This document shows positions 1 through 10,844 of a stretch of DNA of 64,000 bases, in pieces (position 1 is the first letter of the stretch; each line of letters opens with the position of its first letter). Both the position numbers and the translations under genes were made by a program. The notes beneath the pieces are model-generated. The model was not told the origin of the DNA and did not search any database. It saw only the letters and a program-made list of their open reading frames with translations. This stretch comes from Trichuris trichiura. Lineage: Eukaryota > Nematoda > Enoplea > Trichinellida > Trichuridae. Where the stretch lies: contig JBAJFE010000037.1 in NCBI GenBank assembly GCA_037903355.1, positions 1,302,001 to 1,366,000 of the forward strand. The letters run 5' to 3'.

Positions 1-640
1 TTCCATTACAATCAAACGTAAAGAGCTCAAGGTTTTTCCGGCTGTAAGTGCATTTTGCCGTCAACCTTTACTCTTTTTCCGGATATGCAACCGGCTGAGA
101 GATCACACTTTTATAGAACAATTCAAATTTTTTATTTGTAACAAATTGCACTTTCGAACAAAGGGAAAAGCGAAACTTTTGAGGGAAATCAATTCGGAAG
201 GGAGCAAACGAAAATACGACAACGGTATAATAGTTCGATACGACAACACAAGTATTCTCAATCTCAAACCCACTATTATTGTCTCTCCTACCCGACAAAT
301 GGGAAGGTCAGCGGGAGCTCAGAAGGAAAAACTGATGGATACCACAAGCTGAAACCTCTCCCGCGCAGACTCACTTACTGCCTTACCTATTTTCCCGTCA
401 AGAAGCTGTCACCCTTCAAGACCCTACGCTGTCCAGCTCCAGGGTCATTTTCGCGCACACAGACCGGAACAGGACAGCACTTCCTACCACATCCCGCTAC
501 TTATTCCCACTACCTTGTTTTCTACATGGGGGGCTCGTCGCCGCGGTCTTTGCACTCAGTTCAGTGTCCACTGTCCAGCGCCCATCGACTGTTGTCCGCT
601 TTCCAGGTCCACTGTTCCTACTTCTCACACTGGGGACGCA

Positions 641-790
641 CGGCAGTCGACATGCGTCAGACGGCACTCGACATGCTGCTCACGACATACTACATGCGAC
701 TCACGACACACGACATGCGACACACGACATGCGACAGACGACACACGACATGCGACAGACGACACACGACATGCGACTGTCACATGTGAC
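641..790 (+). repeat. Heptamer-based minisatellite
   Basis: The run is built from 7-mers of the form NNNCGAC or NNGCGAC (ACACGAC, ATGCGAC, AGACGAC), which group into a 21-bp higher repeat. It fades into CACATG/CATGTG palindromic variants up to about 832. All three plus frames and the minus frame stay open, so the overlapping open frames here are a repeat artefact. The duplicate at 35475-35640 has a different number and order of heptamers. Confidence 0.85.
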
Positions 791-882
791 ATGCGGCACA
801 TGTGACAAATGACAAGCGTGACATGTGACATGCAGATGATGCAATATTGTCGTTGTTTACTAATCTCAACGGATAGCGCCTC

Positions 883-928
883 ACCCCCGCCACCCCCCTT
901 TTTTTTTTTTTTGGGGGGGGCGGGGGGG
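883..928 (+). repeat. C-run / T14 / G-run composite homopolymer tract
   Basis: Two C-rich runs are followed by 14 T and then by G8-C-G7. The C and G runs are complementary across the T run, so one strand could fold into a hairpin with a T loop, and the G runs could support a quadruplex. The same arrangement, slightly shorter, lies at 35732-35775. Confidence 0.9.
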
Positions 929-1360
929 CAGCTATCCTTTCCATGCACCTTATTCTCAAGTAGAATGTATCTCACCCGCCCTCCCCTCCGGAAACCAATA
1001 TCTAAACCCACTATTCCCTATTGGATGTGAACCCCGTATGCATGCTGGAACCTGTAGTGCCTACCCTTGCCCTGCCTACTGCATACTTACACGTTGATCC
1101 TGAACTTTTCCATTTTTCTATTTCTTTTCTTGCTCGTCTTGTTGTCCCTGTTCGTTTCTTCTCGTTTCTTTTCCGTCCTCGAATTGTCTTCTTGCATCGG
1201 TTGGTGTGGATCCTAAACACGGAACCATAAACCTTATGAAATGTTGGACTGCAACCGCGACAGAAAAGACACGCGCCAGTTGAAAATTTTATTCACGCAA
1301 TCACACAGAATGTATGCGTACAAATGTTATTAACGAATTCTATTTTCGATTGTTTTTCAG

Positions 1361-1392
1361 AGCTTTCAGGACTGGCCAGGTCCCGTCGTCAG
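1361..1392 (-). other. CTGANGA hairpin motif (hammerhead-like framing)
   Basis: Read on the minus strand this is CTGACGA, a hairpin with stem CGGGAC/GTCCTG (one G-T pair), then AAAGCTC. The same framing with different but still paired stem bases occurs at 48233-48263, 50382-50413, 51025-51054, 56860-56891 and in the fold-back elements. The duplicate of this copy is at 36208-36239. No function is proven. Confidence 0.6.
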
Positions 1393-3010
1393 CAAGTCAG
1401 CAGTCGTCCATTCGAGTACTTTTCCTGAAAAAGAAATTCTTGTCACAAAAAATCGATTTGACAAAATGCACTTATCTTTTCAAGAAGAGGGCCAAATTTC
1501 TTCAAAGTCGAACTATAAACGCGAATTTAATTAGTTAATTTCACATGAACACATGCGACTGCTACGATATTCCCTTCATGCTGGAACATGCATACATGCA
1601 GCAGTGACGCGACAATGTCGAACGACGTCCACTTTGTGTCTTTTTAAGTTGTTCCACACAACCATTTCGCAATTCTAAAATCCTAAAAATGCAATTCTAA
1701 TCTTGCAAATTTGACTTGCTGCAACGGAATTACCTTATCAACATTAGTCGCCAACACCGTCCTTATCTGCATGTCGAAAGACTAAAACGATAAGATTAAA
1801 CTAATCAGACTGTTCAGTTTCTTTTGCTCTATTCATCACCTAGAAAGCCTTGTCGCTTTTCTTTTAATGCGGAATAATTTTCGCACAGAATTCACTGTTG
1901 TGAATGGGACACCGTATGCTAATGACAAGATGTTTGTACATTGTCAACCTGAAGAAGTAAAAAGTTATATTATTAAAACTTTTTATTTTATACTTACAGG
2001 AACAGCAATATCTGTTCTTCATTTCGGCAAACAGATTTTTTATCGGTCCGTTGCCGACAGAATGAGTCCAGTCCAGAAAGCTCTGAGAAACATTGCAGCA
2101 AACTCGTTTTAGTCAAACGAGTTTTTTCAGTAAATAACATTTCGACACAAATAGCAAACAAAAAGTGCGGGGTCAAAATAAGGAACTGTGTAAAGCACAG
2201 CTGCGACTAACGAAAAAGGAGGGAGAGCGATCACAGTTCAGCCGATGTCGTCGACGAAAGAATCGAGAAATGAAATTAAATTTATCGTGCTCTGCTCACG
2301 TCGATTCTTATTATGCAAATTTGACCGTGACCGATAAACCTTTACACTGTTTGCTTTGCAACGAGTGCGAGCGCTCGGCTGAGTAAAACGGAACGAATTA
2401 TTGACACAACCTATTTACTTTACTAATATGCCGGATTGACAGGGCAACTGCGCAAGCCTTGAGGCAAATTTTACTTTGAGTAAACATTGCCATATACAAT
2501 GAAACTCATTATTTTTTTAAACTGAATTTGATGTTCTCTTAAACACAAATAAAAGGCGTTATTAACGTGATTGTTTTAACACGTGAGTACAAATGCCAAT
2601 AATCGATGACAAAATTAAAAGGCAAATGTAATGAACTTTTCTTTACCAACCTTCAAAGAGGTAACTCATAGAAAATAATGTGTTGCAACAAAAAAAAGCA
2701 AATGACAAAAGTCCTACTTGTGTTTCAAAGGAACCAATGAGAATCCATCTTTGATCCAACCAGGACAATTTTACCTGAATGTTAAGCCGCAAAGAAGCCG
2801 AATGAAATGAAACGATTTATCGATCAATAACTAGCGTAAATCCATGCGCTAAGCAACCATTTCTTTGCAGCCGTAAGCAGTAGAAACACGTTAAATAATA
2901 CTAATGATAGCACAATTCTCAATAATTTGAAAGTATACGAGTATATAATGGTTATTGTTCCGTACTTTTTGTTCACGTTAACAGATTCATTTTTCTGTAA
3001 CACAAGTTGC

Positions 3011-3430
3011 TTCGTTACAGGATAATGTTTCAAGGTTTTTGTTACGTTTTTTACGGCTTTTCTCGTTTTTTGTCCGTGTTAGTATCTGTAATTAAACGAA
3101 GCGGGTGCTCTACCAACGGATGGATGAGCGATTATTAGGAAACGATACACAGAACCAATGCATTCAACTTTATTTCAGTGCCATCCGAACGCTTTAGTTC
3201 CACAGTCGGTGAAATGGAAGAGAGCTCGTTTTTGGACCTCGGAATGAGCACTGCACCATCTCACCAACGACGGAATTAGAGCGTCCCGAAAGCTCTGAAA
3301 TAAAAAGTTGAGTGTATTGGTCCTGTACAATCTTTCTTAATAATCGCTCGTCCATTCGTTGGTAGAGCAGCTCCGTTTAATTAGTGATACCAACAGAGAC
3401 AAAAAACAGGATCAACGTAGAAGACTACGA
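3011..3430. repeat. Fold-back (inverted-repeat) element, full copy
   Basis: A left arm (3011-3210) and its inverted partner (3263-3430) flank a short centre. Each arm carries the block CTACCAACG-ATGGATGAGCG-TTATTA, a roughly 20-bp AT stretch, and an AGCTTTCGGAACG-type hairpin next to the centre. There is no open frame and no transposase, so it would be non-autonomous. The copy at 38216-38640 is its duplicate partner. Confidence 0.85.
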
Positions 3431-3600
3431 AAAACTATTTGTTTTTCTGATTACAAATGCGCAGTATGAGTAATAAGAAAGATTAAAAGTTAGAAAGTTC
3501 TACTTACGAAATAATAATGTACCTCAGTTTTTTAAAATGAAAACAACATATTTCATTCCATAGAAGGAATCATGATAAAGCCGTGTTAACATAAACACTG

Positions 3601-3806
3601 GGTGCTTTATAACGGGTATGTGTTTCATGTTTGTTAGATCTTCTACGGCTTTTCCTGTTTTTTCTCTGTGCGATTGTATCTGTATATAGTCAAAAGAATT
3701 GCTCCACTAACGAATAGATAAGCGATTATTAGCATAAATTCAAAAGCAATACAGTCAGCTTTTTTATTTAGAGCTTTCGGAAAGCTCTAGTTCCGTCGTC
3801 AGTTTA
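3601..3806. repeat. Fold-back element, left arm only
   Basis: This has the same order of blocks as the full copies, starting with a terminal GTAACGGG-like box and ending at the central hairpin (CCGTCGTCAG). The right arm is missing: the sequence switches to unrelated DNA before the CCT3 remnant. In duplication copy B the corresponding element (38809-39200) is complete, so the arm was lost, or the duplication boundary lies here. Confidence 0.8.
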
Positions 3807-3941
3807 TTGCTAGTGATTTTAACGAAATCGGTTTTAAGCAATAGTAAACCTGGCCATCAGTAATTCGCGTACTGTAGTCCGCCATTGTTTAACTGAGTAG
3901 AACTTTCGATCCGTTGATTTTTTGGAAAGAAACGTAGCAAA

Positions 3942-6190
3942 ATGTTGGCCACAAAAAGAGCTGTTCCAATTATCTTACTGAGTGTGGTTTTTTTTCAGGC
4001 AGTCCTTGAAGTAGTTCGTACCAGTCTTAGACCCCACACAATGCTTAACATACTTTTCTGGTTTTCCCAATTGTTCGTTAGGCTTTTATCGAAATCTGTA
4101 AACGTGTTTTTCTTGACTTATTCAATTTTCTGGTAGGCAGGTAGAATGAAATTTTTCTTTCTTTAAAGATACAGTGATCACAAGCGATGGTAATGCTGTT
4201 TTGCCCGACGTGAGCCGCAAACCATGCGGGATATTTTGATTTTATCCGTCAATTATTATGTAGATTGAGGTTGCACATCCTGCAGCGAAGTCCGTGATAG
4301 AAATCAGTCGTTATTTTTTGTAAAGACGATCAATTCGTATTCGTATTGAAATTTTAGCTTGTTTTATTGAAGCTGCGGAAATACTGAATGCAACTAAGCC
4401 ATTCTCGAAACAAAATATCCATCCTGTTCACATTATAAGAGCATTACAAGCAGAACTGACTGATGTGGTGGCACATTGCAATGACAAAATGGGGTACGCA
4501 TAGTAAAACAATATTATTCATTCAGTTTTTCATTTTAATGAATAACGTTTCGGCAGAAGTATAGACATAAATAACGAAGAAAAGTTATTGGATGTTGTTC
4601 ACAGTTGTATGGATTGACTGCATATGGCAGTGGATACCATCAAATTGGTTACTGTCGATACGCCATTCGGGAAGCAGATTGATAGTTTCGTATTGAAAAG
4701 GTTTATAAAGATTCTATTGTTATTTTTAGTATATAAGTTATTCAGTTGTTTTTATATTCCCGGCGGGTAGATTGAGGATTCAAAATTAAAAAAGGAGTCG
4801 TTCTAAACAAGGTTACCATCCTAGCGTCAGTTTGTTGGATTCGAGTTTAAATTTCAACAAATTTGAAAGTCGGGTAATCTATTTTAGTTGTATGATATTG
4901 TCAAGAATGAAATAATGTCGTCAATACTTATGCCATTTAGCAATTTTTTACTCGTACGAATGCGTTTAAAGTTTTTTTTCGAACGGATAATTGCTTGAAT
5001 GTTTTTCAGGCATCGTTTGAATGTTCAGATGGGGCTTCCATAACATCTACGCTTGAAACTAAAGAGAAAACTGTGAAAGCTATGCGCGATAGCATAATTT
5101 AAAGCCGAATTTAGTTCTCTGCTAAAAAGGTGTTTCCGATTTGGCTCGACATTTCCTCGTAATGAAAAATATATCAATGATTCGTCGCATAAAAAGAACG
5201 GATAGTGATCGCTTAGCAATGTAATTCCTATTAGAGACTTTGTGTTAACGAATTTTTGAAATTTTCTTTTAAATTTCAGATTAACAGGTGCAACAGTTGT
5301 TCACGATCCAGTCGATGTGACCGAACGTGACGGAGGAACAAAAGCATCTGAATTTTATGCAGAACCTATTGGCGATGAGTAAATATCCAATTTGTCGAAT
5401 CTTGTTTATTTGACTTTTTTTAAAAATGATTGATAGGTACTTCACATTCGTGATTAATGATGAGGACGCTGAAGCTTGCGTATTGTCGCCTCGAAATCCC
5501 AGTAATGACATATTGATAGAAATGGATCGAAATTTACAAGATGCATTGCACGTTGTTGGCAATGTATTCCTGAATCCAAAAGTACTTCCCGGTGGCGGTG
5601 CTATCAAAATGGCGTTGGCTCAAGTTTGGTATAGATTTATTCACTTTTGCTTATTTTTGAAAACAGGATGTTTTATAACGGGCTGATGTTTCATGGTTTC
5701 CTAGATCTTCTACGGTTTTTTCCGTTCTTATCTGCTTGGTATCTGTAATTTAAACGAAACAATTGCTCTACCAACGGGTGGATGAGCGATTATTAGGAAA
5801 AATTGGACAAGACCAATACACTCAACTTTAATTTTCAAAGCTTTCGGAACTGCTTTGAGGGTAAAAGAAGAATTAGTTTTTTAGTTCTTACAATAATTTT
5901 TCCATTTATACTATTTTTCAAGCATACAGACGCGAAAAATGAAGCATTGGACATCAACGGTATAACAGGTGAAATGCCCAACAGGAATAAGTTGAATATG
6001 CGGAATCTGTTGACAGTTCGCGCACAAGTACACAAAACGGCTATTGAAGTACGTTTTTCACTTTTTGTTTTGTCTTTTTTTTAGTTTCAATTTCAGACCC
6101 CAATTATGCTGCTGCGCGTTGATAAAGTCTTAAAAGTGGAGTGCAGGAGAAGACGGACGCTGATAAACCTGAGCAGAATTAATGGCATAT
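3942..6190 (+). pseudogene. CCT3: Decayed copy of CCT3, chaperonin TRiC/CCT gamma subunit
   Basis: CCT3 is one of eight subunits of the cytosolic chaperonin that folds actin and tubulin. Segments in gene order match it: a VRTSLRPHTMLNIL-like stretch (about 3998), ITSDGNAVLP (about 4172) and a HPAAKSVIEISR-like run (about 4273), a block at 4353-4490, DTIKLV (about 4636), SLLDSSLNFNKF (about 4829), KGVSDLARHFLV (about 5129), then 5281-5380, 5436-5625, 5925-6045 and a short 3' exon to 6190. Introns remain with TTTCAG-like acceptors, so this is a DNA-level copy and not a retrocopy. It is broken by an in-frame TGA at 4615, a TAG and frameshift near 4770-4810, loss of about 12 residues near 4615, and loss of about 50 residues between 5625 and 5925, where a fold-back element sits. 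Confidence 0.9.
5662..5858. repeat. Fold-back element arm inside the CCT3 remnant
   Basis: A left arm of the same family as 3011-3430: terminal box, CTTCTACGG, ATCTGTAAT, GCTCTACCAACG, ATGAGCGATTATTAGG, CAATACACTCAACTTTA, and a truncated hairpin. It lies exactly where about 50 CCT3 residues are missing. Insertion followed by deletion may therefore have removed the exon. Confidence 0.8.
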
Positions 6191-8815
6191 GAAGCGAAGC
6201 CTATTGAAATTTAAAATAAAGATGTTCCAACGGAACCGTCGTCGTATTTACAAGTTGCGCAATGGTAAATTTGTCTTAATACGTTTTTGCTGTCGAACAC
6301 AGGTTGTCTTTTACCGGGATTGCATGTTTTCGTGAAGGGCTTTCCCGCGACAGGCGAATACCAACTGAAGGCCGGTATAAAAGTATCGTTTCTGAGTGCA
6401 CCTTTCATTGGTGTTCAGTTTGTATTCCCATCTGAAAATGTTTCGTTTTCAACCGTTTTACGCAACTGTTGGCTGCTATACGAGCTGCCAACAGTTGAGT
6501 ATTTATAAGTTACACTTAAACGAAATGGTCAGTGTTAAGGATCACATTTTGCAACGTGGTTGTTTAAGGTCAAACAATCTTAGCCCAATAGAGACATTAC
6601 GGCACGCAATGTTACCATGCAACATGTTGACTGAACGTTTTACTGAAATAATCGCCTTTTCTGTCAGCAGCCCAAAAGTATGTACCTTTAATCAATAAAG
6701 AATCGAGTTTATACAAACGGTAAGTTTGCGTAAGCATGAGCAAGTTACTGACAGGAAAAACATACTGTTACATAAAAAAATGCTAACTTATATGTATCTG
6801 CATTATTTAAACTTGTTTTCTACAATTAGCTTCAAAGTGATTTTTTACTGGAAGTCTTCTACACTATTTGGACCTCGGCAGGATGAATAATAATGTGTTG
6901 TAACGTAACTGATTATTTTGCTTAGCCATCAGGCATCAAAGCTTTATCTTTTCAACTGCCCTTAATCTCAGCTTACTGTGGCAGTGGTTTATGTTTCTGG
7001 TCAAGTTAGCGACTGCTATACCTTCCATGGACGTCGTCACAACCGCGTTTAGATGAATTAACCAACATAAAAGCGGTATGCTGCATTAAACAATACGTCC
7101 AGCTCACCTGTAACCTTAGTTTTCTTATAGCAGCTTTCAAATGGTGATTTGCAAGTTGCATGTAGTTTCATTGAGCCTGTTTTATTTGACTGAACAGTTG
7201 GCGTTATTGAAAATTTTCTTTTACAGTAGTTTTTCATTGTAGTGTTCTTTTTATCCCAATGGGAGCTTCGGGTTTTCACCGCTAACTGTCATCAGCAGTA
7301 ACCAACAGAAAGGATTACCACTGACACCAGGTGATGCCAAAGTCCCAAAGCTCCAGTTGGAGTAAATGAACACTAGAATGAGCACTTTCTGTTGTTCATT
7401 ACTTCCACTGAATGCTCAAAGAACCTGCTTATCTGTCGATTGCTGGCAACAGTACTGTACTCGATGGCTAAAACTATAGGAGCTCTTTTAATGACTCGTG
7501 AATTGGATATTATTTCAGCTAGCTTTTATAATGGCTTTTGAGCTCCTTTTGCTTGCTTTGTATGAGTCTGCGGGCTCTTTGTAATTCTTGCTCCCAAATT
7601 ACAGTAATCCACTGAAGTATACAATGAATTGCAGGTAGAGTAGTGGAAAAATTCCGGCTAACTTGCTTTGCGCTTACCTAAGCTTTAATGGACATCTACA
7701 TTTTATGCTTAGACTTATGTTTAGGAAAGAGGAAGTGCAGGATGGCCGAGCTGCTTACCAGTAAGGGCAAAACAGAATGGTCGGTATTTTTGCAAAAGTG
7801 TACCTTCGTTCCCCGCTTAACTCATTCGGTTACTGTACTTATGTTGCCGAATATTTTAAAAGGCTCTAGCTTTTCGTATCAAAGAAGTTTTTTTTAACGA
7901 AATTACTCTTATATTATTTTGTAAAAAGTTTACATAAAGCTGTCTAATGCGGCAAATAAATACTTCAATGCTACAGCATAAATTGGCTGTCCAAGCTGCT
8001 CGCTTTTCTTAGTTTCGTTTGAATGCTTTCTAGCAATTTTTCTAGTAGCTTCTTTCCAACAGAATCAATGTGTAGCGACGTTTTTAACATGCTTTCTTCT
8101 TTTCTCATAGTGCCGGTTTAGTATAGTCAATACTGCGCGCTTTGTCCCGTCTCTTTTGTCCGGGTTCAGAATGAACGTTGAACGTTACAAATGTTACGCA
8201 AATTAAAGGTTTAGCTTTCACGAATGACCTCCCAAACGTATTCTCTAAAGTTTTTGTACAAGTGTTTTACGTGTTTTCTAAGGTACTCATGTCTTTCCGA
8301 TTGCAGACTACTGAAATACTTGCGTTATATAGCAAATTAAAAAGGCTTTTTGTGCACTGACGGTCGCAGGTATTTCTCCTTTAATTTCTTACATTTTCGT
8401 AAGTTCCTTCAGTCCTGCGTGACACCAGTAGCACGCTTGGTCTTTGTCGTTGTTCTTCCTTTAAATACATGCCGTTAACCTTAAGAGCGAAAATAAGCTT
8501 TCATATTCTGGATTCGACTATGTCGGTCCAGAAAAGTGTCATCGTACTTCAACATTCGAAATAAAATATTTCAGTTAGAAAAGCCGCATCTTCTATAATT
8601 GATTAGTCGTAGTCGCCTGTGCCGAGATAATGTATTATTTTTAGCAGCATGAAATTTGGAAATTTTTATTTAGTCGCATTTATAACTTTTCCAAGCTGAG
8701 CTTAACAGTTACTCCTTCAACTTATTTTATTAAGGGATAAATGCCTTATACGGAGTACGTTTGCAAAAATGTGCGCCCAGATGCAAAGAAACGAAGAACA
8801 ACAGAAGCTTGCGAT
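6191..8815. other. No supportable gene
   Basis: Only short, unrecognised open frames occur here (for example 6287-6508 plus, 7058-7279 minus, 7688-7897 plus). None has a family signature, a convincing splice context, or a duplicated counterpart in the window. The DNA is AT-rich. Confidence 0.6.
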
Positions 8816-10844
8816 CTAAACATCCAAAGTTTCTACCAATGGCATCAGAATAGATGCAGTTTGTAGTGGCTCCGAGGCATGCTCATGATGTATGGAAATA
8901 ACCACTTCTGAAGGTACAGTTTGCTCTTTTATCACAGTCAGATATGTTTGACAATGATAAGGACAGTTGGGGAGTAGAAATGGTAATTCGATGACTGTTT
9001 TATCGAATTTGTAGATGGCAGGATCATGAAGGAAAACAATTAGGAATCCAGTGGGTGACTGATATGACGTAGCGGTTAGGTGAATTTCAAGGCAGAAACG
9101 TGGTCCAAATCCTATTAGCTGAGCAGACAGATTGAATTGTTGCATTATGCTGCCATTCACTGACTGCGCCACAGGATTCATCTTCTTTTCCAACATGTTA
9201 ATATAAGCTCTAGTTGTGCTTATGCGTAGCTCTAGCAAACCTTTTTGATAGCGCTCATGCATGGAACGATAATTTTCTCTTTCTCTGTTCGCCTGATCAA
9301 CAAATAATTTCGTTTTCTTTGGCAATGGCAAACGCCTTTGCTGTTCTCCAATGGCGATTATCTTTTCGTCGGGCACTTTCTCCGTTAATTTTGCATTTCT
9401 ACGTAATAGTTTCAAACGTACGTTTCCACTAGCCGTCGCCATTACTAAAACTCCCTTATCCCTACCGAAACACCCAAAGCATAAAGCCATTACATTGTCA
9501 TCCAAATTGATTATATTGGATAAACCGTCATCCTTGTAAACATGTATAGAACGATTGGCTAACGAGACTAGAACAGCTTCGAAGTTTTTTTGCGGATAAT
9601 TCATTTCGCTCATTGCGAGAATGTTTGATGGCAACTAAAGAAGTAAAATACGATTAAAATTTTGTCGAAATGCGGAAGTAATATGATACCTGTTTAGACC
9701 ATAACTTTTTTCCCGCTGTTGTGTAGAAACCAAGGCAATCGTCCATAGTACCTATGAAGACTTTTCCTTCTACCACAATCATTCCCGCTGCGTGACAACG
9801 CAATGTTAAAATGGGTTTTATGATTGTCTCTTTGGCAACGCGTCTCAACGCGTACACGTTAGCATTGCGGCAGCATACCAAAATACGATGATCCTGACCA
9901 TGGGCGCCCTTAACAGCAATAAAGCACGGTACAGCTGGCAATTGACATGTCCATTGAACATTGAAGGACTCACAGTCGATTAGAAATATTGCTTCTTGCT
10001 CTGTACCCGCTAAAAGCCAATCGACTTCTTCTGGACTGTTCAATGATTTCTTTATGGTAGCAAGGCAAGTTATCGTTGCAGAAAATCTAAGCACATTACT
10101 TTTATTAGCTTCTATGAAGGAACTTCTTGCTTTCCCATCGTTGAGCGCAAAAAATTGCTGAGAAATGAGAGACATCTTGCTGAAAGGCACTTGACATTTC
10201 AAGTGTTCCATTGCTTTGATCACTTGATCCACACTGACGTTAGGATCATTTGCGCTGTTCCATATTTGTCGCTCAATTTCTGTTATTTGATCACCGGGTA
10301 ACGGCAGTCGAAATAGCGGTTTCATGTTGCGATAAAAGCAAAGACAATCTAAATAGGCAATTGCCAATGTTGGCATTCGGATGTCTGATTCTCCGGTAAC
10401 AATGGAAGCCACTGCGGAAACCAAGTCCGTAATTGTCTCGTCCGTTATTATGCCCGCGCTTGTGCACACTTTTACTTTGGTAGCATTGAGATCACTTTGA
10501 ATATCACAAACGACTAATTTCCAATCTCCATTGCCATTTAGATCGATCAAAGTCACACCGCTATTTGTTGTCATGTTTAACCGTATTGCGGAATAATTGT
10601 TGTAACAATCGAGCCACCAAGAACTGTCGTTTTGATGTTTACGGGAGTCATAACACGATGCCATTTTTGAATCTTTAACAAAAGAAGATTGCTGTGAAGT
10701 AGTCATTGCCGTAAACTGACCACTTGGAAGTATATGCCATTTAAGGTTGACACGTTGCTGTGGCAACTGATGACGCGTTGAGATGAAATTGATCGGAAAT
10801 AGTAACGTAGGAATAAGGACGTGCTTCTCAATTGTAGTTGTCAT
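8816..10844 (-). CDS. BBS1: Bardet-Biedl syndrome 1 protein (BBSome subunit)
   Basis: BBS1 is a beta-propeller subunit of the BBSome, the coat that moves membrane proteins into and out of cilia together with ARL6. There are two exons: 10844-9690 and 9634-8816, joined in phase 0 across a 55-nt intron (GTATCA...TTTAG, 9689-9635). The longest product is 657 residues. Family matches run collinearly: SSWWLDCYNN near residue 75, DLNGNGDWKLVV near 100, LAIAYLDCLCFYRNMKPLFR near 170, LWNSANDP, the GTEQEAIFLID propeller blade near 280, GKKLWSKQ at the exon end, then LCFGCFGRDKGVLVM and the helical PKKTKLFVDQANRERE segment, ending in a C-terminal beta-sandwich-like region. Human BBS1 is 593 residues. 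Starting at the internal Met at 10664 gives 597 residues and may be the true start. No disruptions are seen. It is the only intact recognisable gene in the window. Confidence 0.93.

Larger units (their letters stand above)
1..3806 (+). repeat. Segmental duplication, copy A (left end outside window)
   Basis: This stretch is repeated in the same orientation at 34829-39012, with an offset of about 34.83 kb. By eye the first roughly 2.2 kb is nearly identical between copies, and the part beyond is clearly more diverged. It contains a heptamer minisatellite, a homopolymer run, and two fold-back elements. Copy A ends inside the second fold-back element, just before the CCT3 remnant. Small open frames (for example 1867-2112 plus, 68-298 minus, 1011-1220 minus) resemble no family I know, and I do not call them genes. 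Confidence 0.93.

Noticed and set aside
1361..1392. A bona fide active hammerhead ribozyme
   Set aside because: The CTGANGA and AAA framing and the paired stem are there, but the G before AAA is in the stem, and I could not place stems I and III or a cleavage triplet. It is reported only as a structural motif.
9214..10161. Plus-strand open frames at 9214-9432, 9351-9539 and 9961-10161
   Set aside because: They lie antisense to the BBS1 exons and have no family resemblance; shadows of the real gene.
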